DNA from: Chrysemys picta bellii
Taxonomy: Eukaryota; Chordata; Testudines; Emydidae
Length of the DNA: 64,000 bases
Assembly (NCBI RefSeq): GCF_011386835.1
Contig: NC_088791.1
Span: 5,208,998 to 5,272,997, forward strand
Reading direction: 5' to 3'
In this document: piece after piece, positions 53,170 to 64,000 of the stretch
How the letters are laid out: every line of letters starts with the position of its first letter
Position numbering within the stretch: position 1 is the stretch's first letter
The notes under the pieces: model-generated
Database searches by the model: none
What the model saw: only the letters and a program-made list of their open reading frames with translations
Told to the model about the DNA's origin: nothing
Made by a program: the position numbers and the translations under genes

Positions 53170-54480
53170 CTTCTTACCTTTGTGGTGCTCTTGTACATCA
53201 TTATTATTTTCTGTAATCAATTCATTAATTTTTACGGGTGTCTGGTTAAACGATTTAGCAGTTTCACACATAATAACTACCGAACATCTTCCTTCAGTAG
53301 CCAGGCAGTACAAGGGTTTGCCAGGGTTCGACCCTCTCCGGGGCGGCGGGGAGCCACACCGGCTCACTACGTACAGTTGTCGTTTGGGGGAATTAGTCTG
53401 TCCGCGGGGGTCTCCCTTGGCAGCCCTTGCGGTAGCTGAAATAAACACCGTGAGCCCAGGCCCTGGGTCAGGGCTGAGCAGTGACAGTACAAGCAAGAGG
53501 AAGCCCAGGCCCAGGTCCGGGTGGGGCAACAATGAGTCAGGGGCTCAGGCCCTCAGGCAGGGCTGAGCAGTGACCGTAGGCCCAAGCCTCGAAAGGCCTG
53601 GGGAGGGGGAGATGGCCACCCACAGGTTGGGTGGCAGGGGGGACGCAGGCCCGTCCACTCCATGGCGTCCCAGCCCGGGGCCCTAGCAGCAGCAGAAGAC
53701 CCGCTGCGGTGTCAGTGGGGATCCCGGCCGCAACACACTGACATGGGCTCCGGTAGTGCTGCAGCCAGACTGGGGTCGGCTGCCCCCGGGCTACTTCCAC
53801 ACTCCCCCTCGGGTCGTACCTGGGTCATGGTGTTGTCCTCCGGGGGGGTCCAGGACCATGGGTTCTTCGGGGCAGTTGGCGATCGGCAGGCCCGGCACCT
53901 CCTCCAGGTAGCAAGCGCAGGGCAGGGCCGGCCAGTCCTGGCGGGCACCTTGGGCCGCGGAGTTTTCCCCGCCCCGAGCCAGGCTGGAGGCATCTGGCCT
54001 CCCCGGCGGCTGGAGTCCTACTGAGCTCTGAGGGCGAGCCTTTATACTTCCGGGTGGCCGCTGACCCTCTGAGGGGCGGGCTCAGAGCTCCCTAGCTCCG
54101 CCCACTCCAGCCAGGCTCTTCCCTCTCCAGGGCAGCGGGGAGCCACACCGCCTCGCTACACAGACCGTCAGCATCATGTACATCGGTTTAGTAACCTGAT
54201 GCTCAAAATATTTAACATATCTTTCAATGTTTTCCATATCTGCCCTGTAGCAAATAGACATTCCTGATCCAAATACCCTGAAATGGAACCAACAATTCCA
54301 TCTAAATCCAGGAGATGACTGATCTGAAGATGCCAGATGCCGGACAGATTCTTGTCCTGCTATCGGATCTCATATCCTTTCCTGATAAAAGACTATGGTA
54401 TCTAGTAACAAAAGAGCATACCACACCAATTTTTTTACATGATGACCAAATTCTGCCATATTCTAATGAGAAAGATTGAA
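53170..54480 (-). pseudogene. Unidentified exon-like coding fragment split by an LTR
   Basis: Minus-strand sequence on the two sides of the LTR at 53331-54171 reads as if once joined: SICYRADMENIERYVKYFEH and TKPMYMMLTV (54170-54290), then CSVVIMCETAKSFNQTPVKI and NELITENNNDVQEHHK (53300-53175). The latter is followed at once by a consensus splice donor CAAAG|GTAAGA. Upstream (to about 54480) the same frame has one stop. The amino-acid use looks protein-like, but I cannot name the family. It could be a host exon or an old viral or transposon gene. Confidence 0.4.
53331..54171 (-). mobile_element. GC-rich LTR, reverse orientation
   Basis: On the minus strand it begins TGTAGCGAGGCGGTGTGGCT and shares GAGTGTGGAAGTAGCCCGGG with the LTR at 27435. 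A short second copy of the LTR start (GGGGAGCCACACCGGCTCAC) lies at 53346-53366, so the right side may be a tandem or recombined end. A 5-bp duplication is only approximate (GTCTG/GCCTG, minus strand). Confidence 0.65.
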
Positions 54481-54515
54481 AACAAAAGGTATATGCATAA
54501 CTCTCTTTGCTTCTA

Positions 54516-54720
54516 TCATAAACATACAGCTAAGGGTAGCTCTTTAAAATCCCTCTTTACCCTGTAAAGGGTTAATTCCTCTTTTACCTGTAAAGGGTTA
54601 AGAAGCTCAGATAACCTGGTTGGCACCTGACCAAAAGGACCAATAAGGGGAGAAAATACTTTCAAATCGGGGGCGGGGGGGGGGCGAGGTTTTTGTTTGT
54701 GTCTTTGTTTTGTTCTCTTT
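54516..54720 (+). mobile_element. LTR fragment (TCATAAACATACAG family)
   Basis: Starts near TCATAAACATACAGCTAAGG and continues ACCTGACCAAAAGGACCAAT, an LTR family I associate with the fragment at 28795-29272. It is truncated near the G-run at 54667-54690. Confidence 0.5.
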
Positions 54721-54763
54721 GAGTCAGTAAGGAACCAGGGCAGGAAAAATACATCTCCTTAAT

Positions 54764-55700
54764 GTAAGGGGACTGTTGCCCCCCTACTAACACTCAGTGG
54801 GGTGTTTTGGTGACTAGCTCCCAGCACTAAAAGGGGCGGGGTCGATGGCAAATCAGGAACCTGAGACTGACAGTCCTCAGGGGCAATGGGGAGAGGCCAA
54901 TGCTCCAGATCAGCCTGATTGACAGGGAGGGCAGCTAATCAGGGAGTCAGGAGGCTTGGGGGGTCCCGTCCTCCCTGTGAACTGGAATGGCCTCAGTCAG
55001 ACTGAGTGGGGCCGAGCTAAGGAGAGAGCAGGGGCCCGAGCTGAGCTGGGGGCAGAGCTGCAGCCCCAAAGTCAGAGCACAGCCCAGAGAGAGCAGAGCT
55101 GCCCTGGGAGCAGAGCTGCAGCAACCAGAGCCAGAGGGGCCAGACAAGCAGGCCAGGGGCTGGAGGCAGAGCAGGAGCAGCAGCCGTGCTGAGGCCGAGT
55201 GGGGCTGGAGCTGGAGCTGGGGCTGGAGCCGTCCGGAGCCGGGTGCGGGGAGCAGCTGGGGAGAGTGAGGGGGACCCTGGGCAGTGAGCCCAGCACAGGG
55301 AGACGCCTCAGCCAACAGGCTCTGCAGGCCAGACTTGGAGGGGGATCATAACCCCGACCGGGCAGGGGCGACGCTGAGAAGAAGGGTCCTGCCACCTAGA
55401 GCCTGAGAGCGTGTGGCCACCACCAGAGCGAGTGTCCGACCCGCAGCGTCTCTGCAGCACGGCCAGGGCCTGAGAAGGAGGCCTGGGACCTACAAGGAAC
55501 AGACTGTGACCTGCCCTGACATTCCAGAGACACTGGTTGTGATGTTCCCTGCCACAGAGTGGGGTGATGTGTTTTCCTTTAACCTTTCCCATTTTTCCTT
55601 ATTCTTTTTTAAAATTAATTGTTAATGAAACAACTTGTATTTACTTTAAATTGTATGAAATGATCAGTGGGTCAGGGAGGTGCCCAGTGCAAAGAGAGTA
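54764..55700 (+). mobile_element. LTR truncated by CR1
   Basis: Begins TGTAAGGGGACTGTTGCCCC and continues through a purine/GC-rich interior with GAGCTGGAGCTGGGG repeats; the right end is replaced by the CR1 3' end at 55701. Open frames of about 100-120 codons here are compositional. LTR class inferred from memory of a turtle family. Confidence 0.5.
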
Positions 55701-58700
55701 TCATAGAATATCAGGGTTGGAAGGGACCTCAGGAGGTCATCTAGTCCAACCCCCTGCTCAAAGCAGGACCAATTCCCAACTAATTCATGCCAGCCAGGGG
55801 TTTGTCAAGCCGGGCCTTAAAAACCTCCAAGGAAGGAGACTCCACCACCTCCCTAGGTAACGCATTCCAGTGCTTCACCACCCTCCTAGTGAAATAGTGT
55901 TTCCGAATATCCAACCTGGACCTCCCCTACTGCAACTTGAGACCATTGCTCCTTGTTCTGTCACCTGCCACCACTGAGAACAGCCGAGCTCCATCCTCTT
56001 TGGAACCCCCCTTCAGGTAGTTGAAGGCTGCTATCAAATCCCCCCTCATTCTTCTCTTCTGGAGACTAAACAATCCCAGTTCCCTCAGCTTCTCCTCGTA
56101 AGTCATGTGCTTCAGACCCCTAATCATTTTTGTTGCCCTCCGCTGAACTCTTCCCAATTTTTCCACATCCTTCTTGTAGTGTGGGGCCTAAAACTGGACA
56201 CAGTACTCCAGATGAGGCCTCACCAATGTCGAATAAAGGGGAACGATCACGTTCCTCGATCTGCTGGCAATGCCCCTACTTATACAGCCGAAAATGCCGT
56301 TAGCCTTCTTGGCAACAAGAGCACACTGTTGACTCATATCCAGCTTCTCGTCCACTGTGACCCCTAGGTCCTTTTCTGCAGAACTGCTGCATAGCCACTC
56401 GGTCCCTAGTCTGTAGCAGTGCACGGGATTCTTCCGTCCTAAGTGCAGGACTCTGCACTTGTCCTTGTTGAACCTCATCAGGTTTTTTTTTGGCCCAGTC
56501 CTCTAATTTGTCTAGGTCCCTCTGTATCCGATCCCTACCCTCTAGTGTATCTACCACGCCTCCTAGTTTAGTGTCATCTGCAAACTTGCTGAGAGTGCAG
56601 TCCACACCATCCTCCAGATCATTAATAAAGATATTAAACAAAACCGGCCCCAGGACCGACCTTTGGGGCACTCCGCTTGAAACCGGCTGCCAACTAGACA
56701 TGGAGCCATTAATCACTACCCGTTGAGCCCGACGATCTAGCCAGCTTTCTATCCACCTTACTGTCCATTCATCCAGCCCATACTTCTTTAACTTGTTGGA
56801 AGAATACTGTGGGAGACTGTATCAAAAGCTTTGCTAAAGTCAAGGAATAACACATCCACTGCTTTCCCCTCATCCACAGAGCCAGTTATCTCATCATAGA
56901 AGGCAATTAGGTTAGTCAGGCACGACTTGCCTTTGGTGAATCCATGCTGACTGTTCCTGATCACTTTCCTCTCCTCTAAGTGTTTCATAATTGATTCCTT
57001 GAGGACCTGCTCCATGATTTTTCCAGGGACTGAGGTGAGGCTGACTGGACTGTAGTTCCCCGGATCCTCCTCCTTCCCATTTTTAAAGATGGGCACTACA
57101 TTAGCCTTTTTCCAGTCATCTGGGACCTCCCCCGATCGCCATGAGTTTTCAAAAATAATGGCTAATGGCTCTGCAATCTCATCCGCCAACTCCTTTAGCA
57201 CCCTCGGATGCAGCGCATCCGGCCCCATGGACTTGGGCACGTCCAGTTTTTCTAAATAGTCCCGAACCACTTCTTTGTCCACAGAGGGCTGGTCACCTTC
57301 TCCCCATATTGTGCTGCCCAGTGCAGCAGTCTGGGAGCTGACCTTGTTCTTGAAGACAGAGGCAAAAAAAGCATTGAGTACATTAGCTTTTTCCACATCC
57401 TCGGTCACTAGGTTGCCTCCCTCATTCAGTAAGGAGCCCACACTTTCCTTGACTTTCTTCTTGTTGCTAACATATCTGAAGAAATCCTTCTTGTCACTCT
57501 TAACATCTCTTGCTAGCTGCCAACTCCAAGTGTGATTTGGCCTTCCTGATTTCACTCCTGCATGCCTGAGCAATATTTTTATACTCCTCCCTGGTCATTT
57601 GTCCAATTTTCCACTTCTTGTAAGCTTCTTTTTTGCGTTTAAAATCAGCAAGGATTTCACTGTTTAACCAAGCTGTTCGCCTGCCATATTTACTATTCTT
57701 TCTACACATCGGGATGGTTTGTTCCTGCAACCGCAATAAGGATTCTTTAAAATACAGCCTGCTCTCCTGGACCCCTTTGCCCTTCATGTTATTCTCCCAA
57801 GGGATCCTGCCCATCAGTTCCCTGGGGGAGTCAAAGTCTGCTTTTCTGAAGTCCAGGGTCCGTATTCTGCTGCTCTCCTTTCTTCCTTGTGTCAGGATCC
57901 TGAACTCGACCATCTCATGGTCACTGCCTCCCAGGTTCCCATCCACTTTTGCTTCCCCTACTAATTCTTCCTGGTTTGTGAGCAGCAGGTCAAGAAAAGC
58001 TCTGCCCCTAGTTGGTTCCTCCAGCACTTGCACTTGTCCCCTACACTTTCCAAAAACTTCCTGGATTGTCTGTGCACCGCTGTATTGCTCTCCCAGCAGA
58101 TATCAGGGTGATTAAAGTCTCCCATGAGAACCAGGGCCTGCGATCTAGCAACTTCTGCTAGTTGCCAGAAGAAAGTCTCGTCCACCTCATCCCCCTGGTC
58201 TGGTGGTCTATAGCAGACTCCAACCACAACATCACCCTTGTTGCTCACACTTCTCAACTTTATCCAGAGACTCTCAGGTTTTTCTGCCGTTTCATTCCAG
58301 AGCTCTGAGCAGTCATACTCCTCTCTTACATACAACGCAACTCCCCCACCTTTTCTGCCCTGCCTGTCCTTCCTGAACAGTTTATATCCATCCATGACAG
58401 TACTCCAGTCATGTGAGTTATCCCACCAAGTCTCTGTTATTCCAATCGCATCATAGTTCCCTGACTGTGCCAGGACTTCCGGTTCTCCCTGCTTGTTTTC
58501 CAGGCTTCTTGCATTTGTGTATAGGCACTTGAGATAACTCATCGATCGTCCCTCTTTCTCAGCATGAGACAGGAGTCCTCCCCTCTTGCACTCTCCTGCT
58601 TGTGCTTCCTCCCAGGATCCCATTTCCCCACTTACCTCAGGGCTTTGGTCTCCTTCCTCCGGTGCACCTAGTTTAAAGTCCTCCTCACTAGGTTAGCCAG

Positions 58701-59870
58701 CCTGCTGGCGAAGATGCTCTTCCCTCTCTTCGTTAGGTGGAGGCCGTCTCTGCCTAGCACTCCTCCTTCTTGGAACACCATCCCATGGTCGAAGAATCCA
58801 AAGCCTTCTCTCCGACACCACCTGCATAGCCATTCGTTGACTTCCACGATTCGACGGTCTCTACCCCAGCCTTTTGCTTGCACAGGGAGGATGGACGAGA
58901 ACACCACTTGCGCCTCAAACTCCTTTATCCTTCTTCCCAGAGCCACGTAGTCTGCAGTGATCCGCTCAAGGTCATTCTTGGCAGTATCATTGGTGCCCAC
59001 GTGGAGAAGCAGGAAGGGGTAGCGATCCGAGGGCTTGATGAGTCTCGGCAGTCTCTCCGTCACATCGTGTATCCTAGCTCCTGGCAAGCTGCAGACCTCT
59101 CGGTTTTCCCGGTCGGGGCGGCAGATAGATGACTCAGTCCCCTGAGGAGGGAGTCCCCGACCACCACCACCCTCCTCCTCTTCTTGGGAGTGGTGGTCGT
59201 GGAACCCCCATCCCTAGGACAGTGCATCTTTTGCCTTCCAATCGGTGGAGTCTCCTTCTGCTCCCTTCCCTCAGATGGGTCATCTAGTCCACTCTCCGCA
59301 TTAGTACCTGTAGAGAGAACATGGAAACGATTGTTCACCTGTATCTCCATTGCTGATGCATGGACGCTCCTCTTTCTCCTTCTGGAGGTCACATGCTGCC
59401 AAACCTCCTCACAATCCTTCTGTCCCTGCTGCGCCTGCTCTGAATCTTCAGAACATTGCGGCCGTAGAAGCATCTCCTGACGTCTGTCCAGGAAATCTTC
59501 ATTTTCCCTTATGCAACGCAGAGTCGATACTCGTTTCTCCAGCCCTCGAACCTTCTCTTCCAATATGGAGACCAGCTTGCACTTTGTACAGACAAAGTCA
59601 CTTCTGTCCTGTGGAAGAAAGACAAACATGGCACAACCTGTGCAGGTTACAACAGCTGATCGCTCACCAGGAAGCTCAAGTGTTGCAGGAACTACTCAGA
59701 GAAACCTGCAGATGAAAGCCTCAGTGCGCTCTCCCCAGGCAAACTCCCGCTGTTAGCCTCTGCTGTTCGCCGCTCAGCTGGTTCGCTGCTGACTGCCCTT
59801 ATATACCAGTCAGGCCCACTCAAGGCCCACCTGGAACAAAGCACTCCCAATTCACACTTTTCAAACAAAC
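55701..59870 (-). mobile_element. Near-full-length CR1 LINE (ATTCTATGAT-type 3' end)
   Basis: About 4.2 kb, minus strand. ORF1 (59629-58668, one frameshift near 59090) has a zinc-like CTKCKL start followed by coiled coil (ILEEKVRGLEKRVSTL) and an SGNH esterase (VVVGDSLLRG, LLLHVGTNDTAK, DGLHLTKRGK). ORF2 (58623-55927) has endonuclease (ITETWWDNSHDWS, GVCYRPPDQ, LMGDFNHPDICWE), then RT ([58 protein letters not shown]), broken by about four frameshifts. Catalytic residues of all three enzymes are present, so this is a relatively young copy. Promoter-like GC-rich leader lies at about 59640-59870. Confidence 0.93.
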
Positions 59871-60047
59871 AAGCAAGCAATCAAGCACACGGTCAAACTG
59901 ACCAACTGTCCCAGCAGTTTGGGATTGACTACAGTTTATCAACAGGCTCATGTGATGACATGGACACGCACCCACCTCTTCTCCCAGGAAGTGGCTGATG
60001 TATATGGATCATTCCAATTTGCCAATTAAAAAGTTTTTATGGCAAAT

Positions 60048-60338
60048 TCAAATTTCCAAATCATTTAATTGGACAACAGAAATTTTACTTGCTTCTTTTA
60101 GCCAATAATCAACTGTATAGAAACTTGTGAGAAACGTGCTGTTTTCCATTTCAACTAGTAAGTCTAGTTGCTGTAGATTAACATTACCGTTTGCTTTGAG
60201 GAGTTTTGTCTGGATGTACCAGCGGCATTTGTTTTGTTTTTGTTTTTTAACCAACACCTGGTTCTGGAACTTAACATGGCAACTAGTTTCCTTAAAACGC
60301 TGACCTGCTTCCTTAAATTCTCCTGAGCTTGGTATGAA
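60048..60338 (-). CDS. Unidentified coding-like ORF, 96 codons
   Basis: An open minus-strand frame from 60338 to the stop at 60048 with protein-like composition: FIPSSGEFKEAGQRFKETSC, NKCRWYIQTKLLKANGNVNL, LDLLVEMENSTFLTSFYTVD, YWLKEASKISVVQLNDLEI. No ATG opens it, so it would be an internal or last exon or a pseudogene piece. No family recognised. Like the fragment at 53-54 kb it lies in non-repeat sequence between LINE and LTR insertions, and the two may derive from one gene. Confidence 0.3.
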   Translation of the reverse strand, partial: FIPSSGEFKEAGQRFKETSCHVKFQNQVLVKKQKQNKCRWYIQTKLLKANGNVNLQQLDLLVEMENSTFLTSFYTVDYWLKEASKISVVQLNDLEI

Positions 60339-61524
60339 CTAGAGAGGGACTTTGCTTTGCCCCACGAACAGTGCATTTGCTGTGCACTTGCCTCAGGGAC
60401 AGTGAGAGACAGATTTGTCTGAAGTTTTTAGCTGTTGTGACACAAACTGATGAGAATAATTCCTAACCTCATTATCTGTCATAGCCAGCATTGGGCCAAA
60501 ATATATTTCCTTTACATAAGACTCCAAGGTCATCTTATTGTCAGCTGACATTTGTATTTTTTTACAGCTCTGACATTTTGCCTTTGTTCGCTTTTGTGCT
60601 ATATATTTCTAGTGCATGCCAAGTGCAGGAGGAAACAGGAGAATTAAAAAAAAAAGAGGTTAGTGTCTTAAGAAACAAGTGGCCACGTTAAGTTGCAGAA
60701 TCAGGTATTCATTACAAAAGAGAAAAAAATAAAAGCCTAGTGGTATGTGTTAACTGCCAGGACCTATTTAACAGGAAATTCAGAAGCCTCCATCGTTGAA
60801 ACTGTCCCGTCTGGCTGTGAAAGAAACAAAAAAAGGTCCCGGGAACCATTATCGACCAAAGTCCAACCCCTGTGTCGCAACTGTCCTGTTACCGATTACC
60901 AGGTAGAGATCCTGTATTCAAAACAGTTTTGATAGAACCCTGATTATTGACGCTCATCAGGGCACCAGTTGTTACTTGAGGGTTTGGTTCTATTATCAAT
61001 AAGACATTAAAGAATCAGTCAGCAAAATTTGTTATCCAGTTAGTGTGAGTGAATGATTAACCAGCACAAATATAAACAGATAAGGATTAAATACCTTACC
61101 ACTCCATTAATCTGGAGATGCAGCCAGCATCCTGGATGGTTCCGGAAATGAGTACATATACCTTAGGCTGTTCCCATGGGCACGAAACTCCCTAAAACTG
61201 GTTTGCACCCTCCTTACCCTAATATTTCTATTCCCATGCAGTCTGCACTTCCTATCAAGTTATATCAGTTGCTGGATATTTTCACAACCCCACAGCAACC
61301 CTTTATCTCCGTGTACGCCAAGAACAAAAGCTACACACAGTTTTTAGTGTATTTCAGAACAGAGAGTGCTGGGGAAAGTGAGTCACTTTAGCACGAATAC
61401 GGATTCTCCTCACACACTACTGGCTAAATAACTCTGGTAAGAGCTGGAGGAGGCTCCTGCTCCACTGAGAGCTGGCACGGATGCACAGACTTAGGATGAC
61501 GGTAAATGCTCCTGACTCTGCTCT
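60339..61524. other. No gene recognised
   Basis: AT-leaning intergenic sequence. Short frames (for example 60747-60932, plus) end in Cys-rich peptide PLCRNCPVTDYQ directly before a donor-like CAG|GTAGAG, but nothing else supports an exon. Confidence 0.35.
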
Positions 61525-62030
61525 GAGTGTCATTTCCCCGGGCGGGGCAGGGCCCCAGCTGGTGGCAGCTGAACACACCCCAGGACGTTGCTCTAGCGTT
61601 TCCTCTGCGTAACAAACAGCTGGGGATCGGGATCGCAGCCCCATGGGCAGGGTGATTCTCCACCGGGCAATCTGCAAAGACATGCCCCAGCCTGAGGCCC
61701 CTGCTACAGCTTTTCCCCAGCATCTCTAAGGCGCCATTTGCGGCTGGTGCGTCTACCCGTGACATTGGCGCTTTATCACATCATAGAACCTGGGGCTGCA
61801 GGACGGGGAGCACAGCGGGGCAGCTGGCGTCTCAGCAGGTAGCAAGAGGACAAGTGGGGAGGCTGGTCCTCAAGGCCAGGGTTAGAATAGCTGCCAGTGG
61901 TCTCTGGATGTTGGCTGGCACAGCAGTCACCAGGGTGGGCGTTAGAAACCCACATGGCCCCAGCCAAACCAGGGCTGTTGGCAGCGCTGCACTTTCTGCT
62001 TGGGTTTGTAAAGAGAACGGGCCCCACTGA
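61525..62030. repeat. Duplicated block Y, copy B
   Basis: Paralogue of 11310-11830. It marks the downstream side of the lectin B unit, now about 17 kb from lectin B exon 1 because of CR1, LTR and hairpin insertions. Confidence 0.75.
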
Positions 62031-62309
62031 GGCCAGGGGTAAGCAGTGCCCTGCCCCTCCATTCACGTGGCCCCTGCTCGCCCCAGCTCTGAATCCAGCT
62101 CAGAATTAGAGTCTCCTGGTGACCTGACATTTCCCTTCGAATCCTAGCACCTGATTCACCCCCTTCCCGAGCCAGTCACCCCAATGCACTCCCTTTGCAC
62201 TGGTGTGAATGGCTGCCAAGGGGCAGGACAGCAGGGAGTCTGGCCCAGAGAGGAGTCAAAGACAATGCTGGGGTTGGGAGTGTCAAGCTGCCCTGCAGGG
62301 ACTCAGGGA

Positions 62310-63010
62310 CTGAGTCTCAACTTCAGCGCAGACTGTTAGTCACCGGGGCACAAATCCCAAACTGGCTGTGAGTTCTACACTTCGATTTCAACAATCAATT
62401 ATCAAGTGTAAACTCCTCAGGCACCGTAACACCTTACCACGGAGTCCCAGCCAGTCCGGGACGCTGTCTGTCTTGCTACCTGCGTGAGCTTACCTGTCTG
62501 AGAGATGGTCCCTTATACCAAGGAGCAGAGCACTATGCAGCTACTCCTAGTCCCAAAAGACCAGTCACTGACCCCAGGTCAACTGACTTTCGATCTCACA
62601 CCAAAGACAATGCATGTAGGCCATCCTAGGATAAACTAGCTAAAGATTTAGTATATAAGAAAAGGAAGCAAGAGAGTTACTGACAAGGTTAAAGCGGGGA
62701 AAATATAGATACACACAAATGAGTTCCAATCTTAAGTTTCAAAAAGTAATAAAACCTTCTATACTGAGCACGCTCTGTATGGCCTTTAGGGCTAACCCAG
62801 GCTAAGCACTGGGATCTTTTGCTTATGCCTAGTAATCCTTGACCCCTAGTGTTCAAGGGGTATACAAATCCAGTTCCTCCGAGTTAGGGGGTTTTATTCC
62901 CTCCTCCCTTCGGCTTTGAGTTGCAAACTCAGCTGATGGGAGGGATTCACTTGCAAGTCTCCTCTTCATGGTGTGTGTGGGGAGAGTAAACAACCAAGTC
63001 TTTGCTTCCT
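62310..63010 (-). repeat. Probable LTR-like repeat
   Basis: Contains features common to turtle LTRs read on the minus strand (TTACTTTTTG..., AATAAA-type complement TTTTATT at 62891) and no coding frame. No ends or target duplication were found, so the call is weak. Confidence 0.3.
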
Positions 63011-63013
63011 TTT

Positions 63014-63870
63014 AATCATAGAATCATAGAAGATTAGGGTTGGAAGAGACCTCAGGAGGTCATCTAGTCCAATCCCCTGCTCAAAGCAGGACCAATGCCA
63101 ACTAAATCATCCCAGCCAGGGCTTTGTCATGCTGGGCCTTAAAAACCTTTACCATCTCCGTAGGGAACCCATTCTAGTGCTTCACCACCCTCCTAGTGAA
63201 ATAGTTTTTCCTAATATCCAACCTAGACCTCCCCCACTGCAACTTGAGACCATTGCTCCTTGTTGTGTCATCTGCCACCACTGAGAACAGCTGAGCTCCA
63301 TCCTCTTTAGAACCCCCCTTCAGGTAGTTGAAAGCAGCTATCAAATCCCCCCTCATTCTTCTCTTCTGCAGACTAAAGGAGCCCAGTTCCCTCAGTCTCT
63401 CCTCAAAAGTCATATGCCCCAGTCCCCTAATAATTTTTGTTGCCCTCTGCTGGACTCTCTCCAATCTGTCCACATCCCTTCTGTAGCGCGGGGGGGCCAA
63501 AACTGGACGCAATACTCCAGATGCGGCCTCACCAGTGCCAAATAGAGGGGAATAATCACTTCTCTCGATCTGCTGGCAATGCCCCTACTAATGCAGCCTA
63601 ATATGCCATTAGCCTTCTTGGCAACAAGAACACACTGCTGACTCATATCCAGCTTCTCGTCCACTGTAACCCCCAGGTCCTTTTCTGTAGAACTGCTGCT
63701 TAGCCAGTCGGTCCCTAGTCGGTAGCAGCGCATGGGATTCTTCCATCCTAAGTGCAGGACTCTGCACTTGTCCTTGTTGAACCTCATCAGATTTCTTTTG
63801 GACCAATCCTCCAATTTGTCTAGGTCACTCTGGACTCTATCCCTACCCTCCAGCGTATCTACTAAATATT
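63014..63870 (-). mobile_element. CR1 3' fragment, same subfamily as 55.7 kb
   Basis: Starts AATCATAGAATCATAGAAG and extends into the RT C-terminus (minus: [50 protein letters not shown]). It is truncated at about 857 bp, and one frame break separates the two pieces. Beyond it, 63871-64000 shows no recognisable feature except AATAAA at 63940-63945. Confidence 0.9.
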
Positions 63871-64000
63871 ACCCTACAACATGGGACTCAGCTGGTGTAT
63901 GTGAGATGAATGCAGGCAGCAACTAACTCCGAAGCATTGAATAAAGTCTAAACACTCAGCGCATTCTTATAATTCTAATTCCTGTTTTAACAACCCTAAC

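Noticed and set aside
57633..58115. Plus-strand ORFs across the CR1 elements
   Set aside because: They are antisense shadows of CR1 ORF2; only the minus strand gives endonuclease and RT motifs.

Overview
This is vertebrate nuclear DNA, most likely from a turtle. There are no bacterial gene arrays. Genes are split by introns with GT/AG signals, and most of the window is transposon sequence: CR1 LINEs, DIRS-type and Penelope-like retroelements, endogenous-retrovirus-type LTRs, a PIF/Harbinger transposon and hAT-type MITEs. That mix, and several repeat families I recognise from turtle assemblies, points to Testudines. The species call is an inference; no search was run.

Host genes. (1) A C-type lectin-like receptor gene (lectin A, + strand) has a stalk exon and three lectin-domain exons between 5.88 and 10.66 kb that splice in frame to a stop codon. 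Its membrane-anchor and cytoplasmic exons were not found. (2) A complete IFIT (interferon-induced TPR protein) gene (+ strand) has exon 1 ending at 31,525 and exon 2 at 36,242-37,553, with an ISRE and TATA box just upstream. (3) A decayed second lectin copy (lectin B, 44.4 kb) has lost a splice donor and a core cysteine. Paralogous flanking blocks (11.3/61.5 kb, 14.75/41.75 kb and 6.4-7.9/44.4-45.7 kb) show an old local duplication, so this is an innate-immunity cluster later broken up by repeats.

Layout. 1-5.5 kb: an unclassified repeat, old CR1 remnants and a solo LTR. 5.5-11 kb: lectin A with a Penelope-like fragment in its last intron. 11-16.3 kb: duplicated flank, two minisatellites and a solo LTR. 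16.4-23.1 kb: a nest in which a 4,984-bp Harbinger element and a 1,082-bp solo LTR lie inside an older LTR-like sequence. The Harbinger carries a Myb/SANT partner gene and a DDE transposase, each with only a few lesions. 23.1-26.6 kb: a decayed DIRS element. 27-31.2 kb: LTR pieces, then an 819-bp hAT-type MITE inserted 27 bp upstream of the IFIT ISRE. 31.2-37.6 kb: IFIT, with a 2.3-kb hAT-like insertion in its intron. 37.6-45.8 kb: sparse sequence plus lectin B. 45.9-61.4 kb: AT-rich sequence, two near-full-length CR1 elements, LTRs and a few unidentified coding-like fragments. 61.5-64 kb: duplicated flank, LTR-like sequence and another CR1 end.

The IFIT gene should act in interferon-driven antiviral RNA sensing and the lectin in NK/myeloid-type cell-surface recognition. 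Nothing in the sequence shows that they cooperate beyond being neighbours. The strongest unusual signals are three short hairpin retroelements at 42.1-46.8 kb, each with a perfect 10-12 bp target duplication and a hammerhead-ribozyme-like core, the nearly intact two-gene Harbinger, and the transposon abutting the IFIT promoter.
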